A DNA stretch of 64,000 nucleotides from Epiperipatus broadwayi (GCA_028023455.1 JAQFVV010006246.1:2593501-2657500); one strand, 5' to 3'; shown: positions 11,986 through 24,549, counted from the first letter of the stretch. Notes: generated by a model not told the origin, from the letters alone. Made by a program: numbers and translations.

Positions 11986-13860
11986 TTAGAGTGCACTATA
12001 GATGCTTTTGTTCAGTCTCACATATGATATATTTGTTTGGTGTTCTTTTAGGGTTGTTGACTTGAAGCCATACTTCCCCCCAGCTCTGCCCCACTTAACT
12101 ATATACCTACCAGAAACAAATAGTTTTTTATTTTCATTGAAGTAATCAGGTTGCTTTCCACATTTAGGATCAGATTTATCTAAGAATGACCTTTTTGAAT
12201 TGTCTTCTAATTCTATTTGGAGTGCTTTGTTAATCTCTCTGTCTCCTAGTTTACATTGTTTAAATCCTGCAGGAGTTTTTCTCTTCTTCTCTGCTATTTT
12301 GACTTTGCCAGTATTCTCAGTGCTCTCATTATCAGAGGGCCCAGAGCTGGAAGTTTCTTGTGATTCAACTTGCTGATTGTTTTTCTCAACCCAATCATTT
12401 ACTTTTACTGAAGTAGTTTTAATCTTCTTTCTTGGGTTTCTTTTGGGTAGTGTGATCTGCACAAGAATTGGCATGATTCCTTCTTGCTCATCTCCTGAGC
12501 TTGTCTCTGGCATATTCTCTACCACCATCCCTTGCAAAATGATCAGGTTTGTTAAGACTTTGATTTCCATTTTATTATTCTTAAGCTCACTTTCTGATGA
12601 CTTGATTTTTTCAGTTTTTTCTCTCTCTCTCTCTCTTTCCACACCATTCACCAGCCCACATTGGTATAGCTTGGGTTTTTTTCTCTTTGCATATCTGACA
12701 CATTCTTGCAGGGCAGTTCTTTACCAGATGAGATCTGCACCTACAATAGAAACATTGTGGTGCTACTCCATGGAATGAAATCACTAATGGAGAGCTTTCC
12801 ATGGCATAAATTGGCGGGATGTTATGCGGTGATACATCTTTTTTTAATTTGAGGTCAAAGGTTGCTGTGTTGCTTAGCACTGTGGTTTCAACATTTTTTT
12901 TCTGGGAGATATTTAAAATTCTGCTCATTTTCATAATTACTTAGTAGCTTTTGCAAATCTTGTTTGTTAAAATTAAGGTAGCAGTTTTTTATCTGCCCTG
13001 CCAAGATTGTAGGTTTATCTATATTAATCACATAATATTCTATCTGCTAAAGTGAGAACAATTTTTTGGAAGAATTCCTTCTGTGTTGTATTGTAGAACT
13101 CTAATATCAGATATTTTCTGTTTGGGTGGGCAAGTATCTTATAAATCATTGCCCACAATTTTTTATTCTTTAGTTTTTCATAAAGTTGCTCCACTAGGGG
13201 AGCTAAACAGTTGAATTTGTGAATTTGTCATGGCCAGAATTATAGATTTATCACTGTGGAAGTATTTAAATGACATGAATATCTGATTAGGAATCAATGC
13301 ATTAAATGCATCATTTGTACTTTTGATCTGATTTCTGTCATACTTGTTCATCCCCTATTTGTGAAATCATTGATTGGTCATCTTCATTTTCCATTAAATC
13401 CAAAATGTTATCATAGGCTCTTGGCATAACATTATTTAACCTACATTTCTATTCTCTCCTGCTTTTACTGTATCTGCATAGCTGTTCATTTTCAATTGTA
13501 CTGCACTTTCATTTTTTAGTTCAAGATTATTAACTTTAATTCCCTCATTTAAATTGTCTCTCACATTAGTTACAGTTCTAGATTTTATTCTTGCAAATTG
13601 GTTTATCTTTCTGAATAACATTATTTTTGACTTTAAACATTTCTAGGCCTTCACTAACATGCTTTTCCTCTTTCTCTTTTCCTAGGGTTGATGTTCTGGG
13701 TGTATTACAGATCAAATCACCTGAGATAACTTCTTTGTTAGCTATATTTTCTTCTTGAATCAGTTGTTTATTAATACTGCTGTTTTCTTGACTTCCTTTT
13801 TCCCCTCTATTTTGCTTTTGTCTTGGAACTTTCTTTATTAATCTTTGTTTTCACAATGAT
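11986..13860 (-). pseudogene. Decayed LINE ORF1 (CCHC zinc knuckle)
   Basis: Several minus frames join into one broken protein. The N-terminal piece (13436-13621) has SYADTV, a motif common near the start of LINE ORF1 proteins. A middle piece (12611-12934) has a perfect zinc knuckle, C-x2-C-x4-H-x4-C (CFYCRCRSHLVKNC), closely followed by CQIC. The C-terminal piece (11986-12651) is a charged, low-complexity tail. Stops and frame changes separate the pieces. ORF1 proteins bind the LINE RNA and act as chaperones in the RNP. No reverse transcriptase follows: the foldback arm begins about 100 bp beyond the end. A (CT)n run near 12616-12640 causes the ER-repeat at one frame change. A gag of another retroelement type is possible but less likely. 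Confidence 0.65.
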
Positions 13861-14105
13861 GTCAGGAAAATCTTTTTTACTGTTAGAAAACCTATTTTTT
13901 TCTTTATTTTGATAATTATACTTAAAGGTAAAGAACTTACACTCACTTCAACTTCAAAATATTACAGGGAGTCCTCCTTCTATTTGTTTCTAATGTTAAA
14001 CCAATTTCTCAATTCTATTTGAGTAATATTTAAAAGCTATAAATGACCTACTTTTTTGATAATTTCTTTTTATTAAGTAATGAATTTAATACTTTACTAA
14101 TTTAA

Positions 14106-14525
14106 TTTTTATTACTGAGGTTATGTCTATATTGCTTTTTTGCTTTTTTAGTTTAAATATTTATTTTATTACATGCCAAATGCTTCGAAACAGTGAGCAC
14201 TTAATTTCAAGATATTTTTAGGAAAATATTATTTAAATATCTTCAATAATTATTTTGTAGCATCTTCTTTCTGTGAGCTGTTTCGAAATCCTATTTTATA
14301 AATAATAATGACTCGTTCTTCGCTTGTTATTGTTCTTATTATTGATTAATTTAAATGTGAAATGTGACTTGTTAATTAAATTTTGCAAGTTTAAATTTAT
14401 TGTAGTACTAAGAATTAAACTAGCCTTGAGGATATTTATAAGTATATGTACCAGTTAAATGACTTCTCAATTCCATAAAAATATACTTTCCCTCCTTAAA
14501 ATATTAATTAATTAGTAAATAACCG
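14106..14525 (+). mobile_element. F2 LTR 3' end, copy C (partial)
   Basis: This aligns with 18660-19030 of copy B: TTCGAAACAGTGAGCACTTA and GCTGTTTCGAAATCCTATTT in both, then TATTTATAAGTATAT and AAATATACTTTCCCTCCTTA. The upstream LTR part is absent, and a LINE ORF1 lies there instead. An ATG follows at 14533, as it does at the same place in copy B. Confidence 0.65.
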
Positions 14526-14532
14526 AATAGAA

Positions 14533-14606
14533 ATGGTCCAAAAATCTATTGAATCTAGCAAAAATAAGTTTCAGGAAAGTGTGCAAGATATAGTAGAAAG
14601 AATACT

Positions 14607-14648
<42 letters not shown>

Positions 14649-15170
14649 TTTTGCCCCTTCCTCCCTTTTTCTTTTTTTTTTTGAAGAAAAATTTGAAGTG
14701 AAAGAAATGAAGATGATATTTAAAATTCTTTATTTAAAGAAAAACTAATAAACACTCAAGAGAAGATGCAGAAAACTCAGGAAGAAGTAATTGACATCAT
14801 AAGTGACATAAAAATAGATTATGCAAAGATGAAGGAAGATATACAAAATTGATTAGTATAAGTAGTAAAAGAATCTAAAGAATTGGTCAACAATGTCAAA
14901 GATAAAATACAAAAAGAAGAATTTACACAAATATAAATACAATGCAACAGCTTGGGATGTTCAACAGTATAGTATGAAAGATCTTGAAGTAATGTTACCA
15001 CAAGAATTACACAATATATGTATCTATATAAAAGGGATAAAGAAAATGAAGCATATATATCAGTGTTCTTAGATCATGAAAAAAAACACAGACACTGTTT
15101 TGATGTGTAGAATGTCAAGTAGTATGCATAGAGAGAGAGTGGGATAATAAATTCTAATGGCTATCTTTGA
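14533..15170 (+). pseudogene. Broken coiled-coil gag-like reading frame
   Basis: After the F2 LTR end, a frame opens with MVQKSIESSKNKFQESVQDI and continues, through a C run, frame changes and stops, as Lys/Glu-rich heptad-like sequence (for example QKTQEEVIDIISDIK). The position and coiled-coil character match the N-terminal part of the gag proteins of F4 and F5. No capsid core, protease or reverse transcriptase follows. It is inferred to be the gag start of an F2-type retroelement. Confidence 0.45.
14608..14648 (+). repeat. C41 homopolymer
   Basis: Forty-one consecutive C bases lie inside the broken gag. The poly-proline reading across it is a by-product. Length in an assembly may be unreliable. 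The opposite strand is poly-G. Confidence 0.9.
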
Positions 15171-17214
15171 AAGAGTAAGTGACTAAGGTATAGTAGATAT
15201 TAATGGTGCACCTATAATAATGATTAATAATTTCGAACTAGATTTGGTTATTGTTTTTGTTTTTTAAGATTAAGAAATAAATATATTATTTTACAATTTC
15301 TTTTTGTCTCTATATAACTACAAGAAATTTTACAGCTTGACATTTTAATTCTTGCAAGGATTCTCGCGAACCATGACTTTTTTCAGGAAAACTGTGAAAT
15401 TGTGGTTTCCCATAACCTTTTTTAATTATTTATACCTTACATGTTGAGTTTGGAAGCAGGGTAATGGGCTTATAATTATTACTTTTTAATAGTACGTTAG
15501 GTAAGTTGTAGCATTATTACTTTTGAATGCAGATTGTAATTCTGCAAACTTTAAGTCCACTCACCCTGAAATGGTATGGTAGAAAAGTGTTAACATTGGT
15601 AAAAGATAGGATTGTGTGCACTCACACAAACTGCACAAGAGAAAACAAGCCATTAGTTACAACAGAAAAAAAGCTATGGCTATTTGGTTTGACTGTAGCA
15701 TGGCCCACTAAACAGCATATTTATATGCATTTAGATGGGATCAATGCCATCAAAACATGCTAATATAACAGTACTTTTATGGTAGATAAAGAAAGTTTGA
15801 TATATCACAAACAACAACAATGTAATAGCATCCAATTATTGAATCTTTGGAATATGTAAATCAGATATTTAAATATCAATAATGGCCATTATAAAACTAC
15901 TTATAGAGTGAAGGAAAATGACTATGATTATGGAGTACAGCACCTAAAATGCATTAGGTTGAATGTAAAATAATAAAAAAACATTGGGAAAAAGAATAAT
16001 TACACCCTTCGGTAAAGCATATTTACATATATATGCAGAATTTATTACATATAATTAATAAACTTTAATAGCCATACTTCAGTATAACTTGATCATTTCC
16101 TTCCTTTAATGTATACTTAAAAAATTTAAAACTATTAATTTGATAATGACAAATTGACATTCATTAATATTTGCTTGCATATATTTTAAAAATCGTTATA
16201 TTTGAGTTATTTCTTTTTATTTGTGTGAACTCATTTGAATAACTTCTATTTAATTTTAACAAATGTTTTACTTCAGTCATTTGTTCTTTTTATTTAATAT
16301 AAAGTTTTCAAGTTTCTTCACATAACTTGTGATTTTGAAGGTTTTTATCAGTAGTTGTATATGTATAACCATAATATATATGAATGTATATTTAATACAC
16401 ACTTTGCTTGTATATCTTTATAATATTGAAGATATTTTTGTTTATAAAAAATACATATCCATACTTTTAGATATACAAATACATACATATTTTGTATTTA
16501 TTCAGATTCACATAGATAATTTATTAAATGCAATTAAACCTGAGATATACAAATATACTACTATTCATTGATACTTATTGGGCAATTAACTGGAATGGGA
16601 TGGGATGCAGAAGTACCAGTCTCATTTGAAAATTTGGATATGCAAAATGGCATAGCAGTTCATGAAATATGTGTTTATTTACAATTAAGTAATTTTTTAG
16701 AGAATATACATTTTTATTTACAACTAGTGAGTTTCAAGAGTTTACTCTTTATGTGCTTGTTTCTTTAGAATCTGACATGTATATTTATAAGAGCATTAAA
16801 ATAGATCCTACAGTTTCAGCAATGCTTTTGCAATATAAAAGATTGTTTGGTTATGTCTTTAATTCAAGTGTAATATAGATGGTTTGTAATTAACATAGTG
16901 TTAAGGAAAAAAATGAAAAAATCTGGTTTATTAGCAATAAAATCTCTGTGATAAACAAAAAAAATGTAATAGTATTCAGTTGAAAGCAATTTTCAATATG
17001 CATATCTGAATGATCAATGTTATATTTCTATTTATAAGTATATTAAATGTAAAATTTTATTTAAAAGTAATGGAATAGTTACTTTGGACAAGAATGCTCA
17101 GCACCGAAAATGCATATGTAGAATTTTAATTTTTTTTTTTCCAATTAATATTGCCTTTAATATTTTATTGCAGACATAAGATATCAAATAATCTTAGAGC
17201 AATTTATATATATG
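15171..17214. other. AT-rich stretch, no recognised gene
   Basis: Short frames (15527-15763, 16329-16571, 16568-16768) show no known domain and no convincing splice sites. A pyrimidine-AG before 15529 (ATGCAG) precedes a Cys codon, but the frame closes after 16 residues. I see nothing else. It ends near TGTAACCAGTTGGGTTACC (about 17218), which may be another LTR start beside an (AT)n-like tract. Confidence 0.4.
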
Positions 17215-17278
17215 TATTGTAACCAGTTGGGTTACCTGGTACACAGCAACATAGTTATGTGTGTGCATATATATATAT

Positions 17279-19080
17279 TGAAATGATAACTTTCCAAGCC
17301 CCTATCGTTTCACCATCAAACCTAATGACACTCTCATCTGTGCTAAGTTCGAACCTATTTAAATGTTAATAAATCTAAAATTCGCTCATGTCTGTATAAA
17401 CAGTATTATATATTTGCGTGCAAACCAACGCTATAATTAGATAGGATTAGTAAAATTATAGCATACTAAATTTATTTAATATTTCTAAAAATATTCGTTA
17501 TATTATTTAAGTTAAGTGTAAATTATTAATTTTGTTGTTTAATATTGTAATTTCATATGTGGATATATAATCTGTACTATATTGAAGAAAGACATGATTT
17601 AAAATATGTAAAAGCCAGTATCTAAAAATAATATTAAATGTCTTTAAAAATTGTTAAAAGATTTCTTGTTTTAAATATATTTCAGGGAAAGAGTTTCTTG
17701 AAAATATATTTAAAAGCTATATCAAAATGTTTGTAAATTATTTTAAATAAATATGTTAAAAATGTTTTCGTTTTAAAAAAATGTTAAAAAGTTGTTTTTA
17801 AATAGAAAGAGTTTCTATTATATGTAAGATTGAAAATAAAAGCTGGTCAAGTAATTAAAAGATTTTTGATTGTAAACAAGTGTCATTAACGACCACACCT
17901 GGAATTCGTAAAAAGTAAAACTAGTTCAAAATTTACTAATTAAAATCTCCTTAGATAAGAGTAAGTTATTTTAAAATCTAAATTGGACAATTGTTTGCAA
18001 CGAAAAATCTTAATTATAATAGCTTATGGAATGTTTCTAACGTAAATTATCTAAGATCTGGATTATAAATTGAAAAATATTTAATTAAATTCCTGAGTTT
18101 AGTGAGTCTTGAGGCGAGAGATTCCGATAAGGAAAAGATATAAATACTCTGTATTTTTTTTGAACAGAGGAGAGCCATATTGTTTGTGAGAATTGCAGCC
18201 AGTATTCACAATTGTTAATGTTTAACATGTCCGGCTAAAAGCGGGCATCTTGTTGCTGTTACTCCGCGGGAGAACGGGGTTTCTCTCATCGAAATGCCTA
18301 AACCACCATCATGCCGCTAGCAGAGATAAGCCTAACAGAATGGGAAAGATGATGCCATCAGCTGCCCAGTAAAACTCACCAAACTTACAGCAAGAACTTG
18401 CAGTCCAGATAAATAATACCGGTACTGTTTTTATTTTGCAAACCGCAGAGCTCTGTGTAATTCTGTGTAAATGTAAATATCTATCTAAGTTAGCTAACTT
18501 TCTTTTTAAAATAATGATAAAGCTAAATGTAATCAAAACTTAAAATCCATTTAATATTTTAAATATGTCAATTGCTATCCAAAATTTAATGTGTTAAAGT
18601 TTAAATAATCTGACTTATTTATATTTTCCATTCACTTCAAAGTAAATTATTTAGTTTAAAGTTATATCACTGCGGTTGTGTCTATATTTCTTTGCTTATT
18701 TTATTTTAAATGCTTATTATATTTCATATGCCAATATTTCGAAACAGTGAGCACTTAATTTCAGGTATATTTTAAGAAGATATTATTTGAAAATCTTCGT
18801 ATAATTTGTTTGTAGCATCAACTTTATGCGCTGTTTCGAAATCCTATTTTTTTTATTATTTAAATGATTTAATATGTGAAATGTGGCTCTTTTGATCAAC
18901 CAGTTAAAAACTTAACCTTATAGTTTTATTTAGAATTAAATTTAGCCTTGATCATATTTATAAGTATATTTGACATTTAAATTCTTAAGTCCATAGAAAT
19001 ATACTTTCCCTCCTTAAATATTTATTATCTATAAGTAACTTAATAGATCGAACATGTCAAAGTACAGATGCAGTAATATT
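17279..19080 (+). mobile_element. Family F2 LTR, copy B, with start of internal region
   Basis: It starts TGAAATGATAAC directly after an (AT)n tract. It aligns with copy A (5610 onward) over the first 1.4 kb and with copy C (14106 onward) at its 3' end. Shared marks are TTCGAACCTAT, GATAGGATTAGTAAAATTATA, the TATA box, CCAGAGCTCTGTGT-like text and TTCGAAACAGTGAGCAC. Past CTTTCCCTCCTTA an ATG occurs at the same place as in copy C, but the frame closes quickly. No intact gene is present. Confidence 0.7.
18139..18146 (+). promoter_or_regulatory. TATA box of F2 LTR copy B
   Basis: TATAAATA lies 860 bp from the LTR start. It is preceded by GATAAGGAAAAGA and followed, after a T run, by a GC-richer segment. 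Its place is conserved in copy A. Confidence 0.55.
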
Positions 19081-19086
19081 CCCTTT

Positions 19087-20306
19087 TGTAGCATAGACGT
19101 TTATTACCAGGCTACACAAGAGTTGGTCCCAATTTGATAGAGCTAATATGCTATTAACTTGTATTTCATAGTATGAAATATACTATTCTTTGCTTGGCGG
19201 ATGTGATATTATTTTATAAAAAATATTCTCGTTTTACTGCTATACGTAATATACGTATCTTAAGATGGAGCCACGGCGTTGCCAGCACATCTTCTAGTAT
19301 AGAGTAGAGCAGTAGCGAAGCCTGAGCCAAGGCCAGGTTAGCACGTAAGTCCCCCACCATTCCTGAACACAATGTTTCTTTTTACGCAGCATTGCGATTG
19401 GTTACAGGATACCGGCGTTTGTCGCAAGAACCCTGAAGTTATTTCATCCATCCGCAGAGCGATTTTTCTATTATTGTTTACCTGTGCCATAGCACATTGG
19501 TAAAATCTTATGCAGCCAACTCTCCCACCTTAACCTAACGCTTTCAGCATTCTGAAATTTTCTCTCGAAAGCCATGTTCGATCGATCATTACTTGAGCTG
19601 GTTTATGCGCCCGTCATATTGTATATTTTAGTAAATGAATTCATGATCAAAGTTTAATATAATTATTTATATACCAGCCACAAATGTAATAGGATTTGGC
19701 TTATCGAGATTTATAGACTTAACGTAGTGATTGATTATGTATTAAATGTCAACAATTCATAAGATGGGCACATGTTAAACTCATCTATGAAATTTAATGA
19801 TTACTTATGTAAAGTGATTTTGAATTGTATATAAAAAGAGAATGTGTTCTCTTATCCACCCAATGTTTGTACATTCGACGCTGAAATGTGTAAAATTTAT
19901 CAATTTCATGCCAATTGTAAATAAATATATAATTAATTTAATGTATTTCGTTCTCTGTCTTGTTATTGATCTAATTCAATCCAATTCTAATTATTATTTG
20001 TAGCCTATATATGTGAAAACTATGCATTAATTTAAATTAGATTAGTGATATATTTTAGTCAATTAAGAACCTCTCTTTTAATTATCAGAGTCTTATTGCT
20101 TCTCCGTGACCTATGTCGGCCGTGTGGAAAGAGGTATACTACGTGTAATTTCAAGGTGGTCATTCGTAGGGTCTTGAGTCTTGGAATCCTGGCTTACGAG
20201 TTGAAGTGTGGTCAGACTTGGGATGTCACAGTCCTAGTCTGGTCCGCTTCGATCTCTTTTGCTTGGATTCTGAATTCTGTTACGCGAATGTACAAACTTG
20301 ACTGTT
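19087..20306 (+). mobile_element. Putative LTR, about 1.2 kb
   Basis: The candidate start is TGTAGCATAGACG. The end is GACTGTTACA directly before an (AT)n tract. It contains a GC-richer block (about 19260-19600, with GGCGTTGCC and ATACCGGCGTTTGTCG), a TATA box at 19828 and an AATAAA near 19920. No second copy was found in the window, so the left edge is uncertain. The short + frame at 20045-20323 is not supported as a gene. Confidence 0.4.
19828..19835 (+). promoter_or_regulatory. TATA box of putative LTR
   Basis: TATATAAA is followed by AAGAGAATGTG and sits about 740 bp into the putative LTR. This resembles the TATA placement in F1-F3. Confidence 0.4.
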
Positions 20307-20315
20307 ACAATATAT

Positions 20316-21540
20316 ATATATAACGTAAAGGAAAAGTAAAAATAAACACAGACATAAATTTTTGTAGATATTTTTCTACATTTTCCTGGAATAAGTAAAA
20401 GTTTAAATAATTATAAATTTAAAACTGGATTTATTATAAATTAAAACACTTAAAAAGATCTGAATAAATATTAATATTGTATTATTTTTATTCTGATTTT
20501 GAAATTAAAAAAAAAAAAACAAGTATGTTTTATGCTTAAAATAGAACTGATAATTGTAAATATTTTTATGTTCTTATCTATCTTTTTTTAAATCTTTTAA
20601 TTGATGCTTGTGTAATATTCCATATCTATGTAAAAACATGTAGATCACTCCTTTGGAAAAATTTCAAAGTTGTTTCCAAAAGGAGCTTATAATTAAAAGT
20701 GATTTGAAAAGATTAAAATTGATTTCCATCAAGATAAGGATTAGATAGAAAAACTTCTGTTTTAATTAAAGTGTTTTTATCACCTAGTTGACTCTTATAA
20801 ATAGGACTGATAAACATATCATTTCAATTTTGTTAATAATTTTTAGACTAGCCAGCTACTGCAAAGTCTGATTTTAATATTTATAGAAGCAGCTGGCTCA
20901 TGGGCTTTAAAATTTTTGAGATGCAGTGGGCAGTAAGAATAGTTTGCTGTAGTTGGCAGTAAATAGCTGGCCAAAAAGAGTTGTTTAATAGCAGAGATGA
21001 TTTCCAGAACTATACAGATAACTCTCATGAAGATGTAACTGAAATCAAGGCACAAGATCCAGCAGCAGTCTATTAATTCTATGGAAGAGTTTTGATTCAC
21101 CTGAAGTCAGGGTCACTTCAAATCAATCATTAGCTTTAAATGACAAGACAATTCACTGGCCTGAAGCTCATCAAACCCTAGACAGAAGGAATATCATGGC
21201 ATTCCAACAAATTACCTGAATTATACTTTTCCCTGAGGATGATAAGCCAAGATTATATTTTTCTGAGGGACCAAAATCCACACTTATCAAGAGAAAGCTT
21301 AAAAAATTGGGCTATGTATTCTGTTGTTTATCTAGACATGCAGGAAACTACAGATAAGTGCATCGCATATATATACAGTGAGTTATTTCATTTTTATATT
21401 TTTTGATCTGAAATGACATTTTAAAAATTCAAAACATAAAACAATTTTATTTTTAGTTTACTAAAAAAAAAGAGACATTTTAAAAGTGAAACAAACACAG
21501 ATAACTTTGCATGAATTAAATAAACTTGCAAGAGTATATA
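20316..21540 (+). mobile_element. Putative degenerate LTR
   Basis: It begins TAACGTAAAG right after the (AT)n tract that ends the preceding unit. It has TATAAATA at 20796, then a moderately GC-richer block ending near a (TA)n at about 21536. The block near 21160 (AAGCTCATCAAACCCTAG, GCATTCCA) resembles F2 (AGCTCATCAAACCTACAG, GCATTCCAG). Family assignment and edges are uncertain. Confidence 0.35.
20796..20803 (+). promoter_or_regulatory. TATA box of putative LTR
   Basis: TATAAATA is followed by GGACTG, about 480 bp after the (AT)n boundary. Confidence 0.35.
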
Positions 21541-22058
21541 TATATTAAAATGTTTACCTAATTAATCTTGAGGATCACCTGTCAAAAAAGAAACTTTTAT
21601 AAACTGTCATAAAAGATTGACTATTTCTGTTTAAAAAGAAGGAAAAAAACTATAATCAGTAAAGATAGAATTTGATAACTAATTTTAAATTATGTCTATA
21701 GTTTATTGATGTATGTGTGAATTTAATGTATTTTAATCAAGGAATTAACTATGAAAAATATAATATTATTGTAACAAATACATGCACACACATGTATATT
21801 GAATCTTATCCTATAAAAAAAATCAGTTTTTGCTATTATCAAATATGATAGAAAATGAAATTCATTTATGTAATTAATCAATTATTGTACTGCACATATG
21901 TGCATAGATTATATATATGCTTTATTGGGACATATGTAAACCCATGTGTTTTGTGTCATTTGAAAGTGACAACTAAAAATGTTTATTTTGTAATAAGTCA
22001 AGTATGTTCAGAAATTACATGCATCCACATGTATGTGTGCTCATATATATATATATAT
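21541..22058. other. AT-rich stretch, no recognised gene
   Basis: Nothing identifiable is seen. It contains CACACA/TGTGTG-type simple sequence and ends in an (AT)n tract at about 22042-22058, which bounds the F3 LTR. Confidence 0.45.
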
Positions 22059-22427
22059 TGTAACGTTTATTTATATACGTTGCAAATATATTGGCATTTG
22101 GTAAAAGCTAAAAAAGTAAACTTAGATTTTTTTTGGATTAGTATAATTTTTTTAAAACGTCAATGAAAGTTAAAATTTCATTCTTATTTTTTTATCTAAT
22201 TAAATAAAATTTGAAAGAATAAATGCATCAATTACTAATCCAGATAAATTAAAAGAATTCAAAAGTATAAGCTAAAAGAAAAATATTTTAGCTAATTAAA
22301 GATGGAAGAATAATACTAAAAAAAATTAAGACTTTGTAATTTAAATTTAAGAGAGAGTTACAAGATTATTATCTTATATGCTGATAAAAAGACAAAAGAG
22401 TGCAGAAGTTTCATAATTTGATCACAA

Positions 22428-22435
22428 TATAAAAA
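22428..22435 (+). promoter_or_regulatory. TATA box of F3 LTR
   Basis: TATAAAAA is followed by GGAGAGGACAACTTC, 369 bp from the LTR start. Confidence 0.55.
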
Positions 22436-23004
22436 GGAGAGGACAACTTCAATCTGGTCTTCTCTTTAACTTCTAGTTACGTCTCTGAAAGTTGAGGTTT
22501 CTGCAGCATAACCTGTGGCAAGAAATATACTTCTACACATGTATGCCCCTTGCTGTACCAAGCTGTCTGCAAGCATGGAAACAGGACTTGGAAGCCACTT
22601 TTTGTAATAAAAGGGTCACTACAAACATGCCTTTCTCAGCTATAGAACAGAACAATAATGGAAGATGCCAGGAGAGACCAATGGAAATTCTCATGATCTG
22701 GGATCCCATAAACCTACATGAACTTACCGGTAAGTTAAGAATAAATTTTCCTGATAGTGACTTAAAAGTTTGCAAACAATTATTTATCTAAGCTTAGACT
22801 ACCATCCTGATATAGACTTTTCTTTTCGTATTCAAGGGACTTTCTAATAAAGAATTTTATACAAGATCTTGGGACATTATTAAATTGCTTTAATTGCTTA
22901 ATCTAACTGTTTTTGTTAATCGATGCATTATCTGGATTAGTGTGTGTATACTTTCCTGTTTAGTTAATTCGCAATTTAACTTATAAATATTGTTAGTTTG
23001 TTAG

Positions 23005-23010
23005 AATAAA
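23005..23010 (+). terminator. Polyadenylation signal of F3 LTR
   Basis: AATAAA lies about 570 bp after the TATA box and 460 bp before the LTR end. It is the likely 3' processing signal, though AATAAA is frequent by chance in such AT-rich DNA. Confidence 0.3.
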
Positions 23011-23472
23011 AGAGATTTTACTTTTATCAACCTTTTCATTGTGCGTTATTAATAATAGTTATTATTTTTTTAGTATTACATTTATTATTAGTTTAATAAG
23101 ATTTAAAACAGAATTTACCTTGCCAATATGTTTAAACAAGCCCAGAAATAATAATCAAAAAGGAGAAAATAATTCTCGTTACGGTAAGATGCAATACTGA
23201 TTAGTTTAAAAACATTTTTTTTATTTTTAATTTGCAAGATGTTATGTGACGGTTTCAGTGAGTTCTTGTAGAACTCTGGTGCCTATCAAATAAATTAAAA
23301 GCTGATCTCGTTGATAGCATAATCCTCAACAATTACTAGGCCGAGTTGATCAGGAAATATAGCTGTGTTTTTAGGATAGAAATACAACTTTCTTCTTTTT
23401 TGACATGGCTTGATCAACTCACACGCAGTGTATAATAGCGTGTAGAGGCCTAGAAAAACGGAAAACGTTATA

Positions 23473-24400
23473 ATATATATATATACCAATTATACCTGTG
23501 TGGTGAATGGGTTTTAAGTAAACCTAATGTGTTAATCATGTAAATCAATGTAATATACTTGAATTTTGTAAATCACCTATATGTAAATCAATGTAATAAT
23601 GTGAGTTTTGTGTAGTAATTTTGTAAATCACAAATGTCATAGTTATTTTGTGTGTTAATCAAAATAAGATTTATATGTATAGCCATATTCTACAGCTTTT
23701 AACTTCATCATCATCATCATCATTATTATTAATAATAATAATAATAATAATAATCTTAAATTCAATTTTTAAAATTATATTAAATCATCATCTCTTGGTC
23801 ACCAAAACAGTAATAGAGTTTATATTTTCTGAGCTAGATTTCAGCACAGGCTGAATATATATATATATGGGTGTTCTTAGTGCTTTAGGGGCATTCAGTT
23901 CTGCTTTGCCTGGAGAGTATATACTTCAAAGCCTCTGCACTACATTTTTAAAGTTTAGTGTATTAGAAATTAAGTTTATAATTGACCAATACATTAATGG
24001 TACTAAGTGGCCACTGTAGAGCATTGATGTTGATCAGCATGTTTTAATGTCCAAAATTATTGTTTTTATGATTATGTATTCTAATGGATTAGAACTTGAG
24101 TTGGTATATCCAAATTTTCATTTAAATAATTGCCCCAAATTGGGAATGGCTAAATAGTTAGCCTGGTCTACAGAAGATCATTTCCAATCCAGTCATCAGA
24201 TTGATTGTTGATTTGTTGTATAGATGTAATTTGATTAAATTTAATACTTTAACATTATATCTAATAATATCTTATACTTTTTGTAAATTTCATTATTTGA
24301 TCTCTCAGAGTGATCTCTTATACTCATCCCTTTTGAGATTACATTTTATTTATTTTTTTAACTTGATGATGAAATACAATTCCTTTAATCCCTCATGATT
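23473..24400. other. Unassigned AT-rich stretch with microsatellites
   Basis: It has no gene. At about 23706-23753 a (TCA)n tract runs into (TTA)n and (TAA)n. At about 23855-23869 there is an (AT)n tract followed by TGGGTGTTC, which may start another LTR-like unit ending GTGTTACA at 24438. Confidence 0.45.
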
Positions 24401-24549
24401 TAAACCCCAGATATGCTAAAATTACCCATAGTGTTACAATATATATATATTGTAACAGTCCGGTCGTTTTCATGGATTTTTTTTAAACCCCAGATATGCT
24501 AAAATTACCCATAGTGTTACAATATATATATATTGTAACAGTCCGGTCG
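24401..24549. repeat. Direct duplication, each copy with a 26 bp palindrome
   Basis: Two copies of a 66 bp unit (24401-24466 and 24484-24549) start TAAACCCCAGATATGC and end CAGTCCGGTCG, separated by 17 bp. Each contains a perfect palindrome, TGTTACA-(AT)6-TGTAACA (24432-24457 and 24515-24540). The palindrome looks like the end of one LTR-like element (TTACA) facing the start of another (TGTAACAG) across an (AT)n target. Confidence 0.9.

Larger units (their letters stand above)
22059..23472 (+). mobile_element. Family F3 solo LTR, 1.4 kb
   Basis: It starts TGTAACG and ends CGTTATA, a near-inverted pair, with (AT)n tracts flush on both outer sides. TATAAAAA at 22428 and AATAAA at 23005 give the U3-R-U5 order. 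The 22492-22791 frames on both strands lie in the transcribed part and show no known domain. No internal coding region is attached, so it is read as a solo LTR in (AT)n. Confidence 0.6.

Noticed and set aside
12377-12778. 133-codon + strand frame
   Set aside because: It is antisense to the LINE ORF1 remnant, which has a clear zinc knuckle; the + translation has no domain.
14533-14748. ORF with a long poly-proline segment
   Set aside because: The prolines come only from the C41 run. The frame before it is gag-like and the one after it is shifted, so it is not a proline-rich protein.
15512-15580. Possible CUB exon: ATGCAG acceptor followed by AT-TGT, as at the real exon
   Set aside because: The frame lacks CGG and SPNYP, closes after about 16 residues and has no donor before the stop.
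22492-22791. Overlapping 99- and 80-codon frames on opposite strands
   Set aside because: Both lie in the transcribed part of the F3 LTR, show no domain and have no splice evidence.
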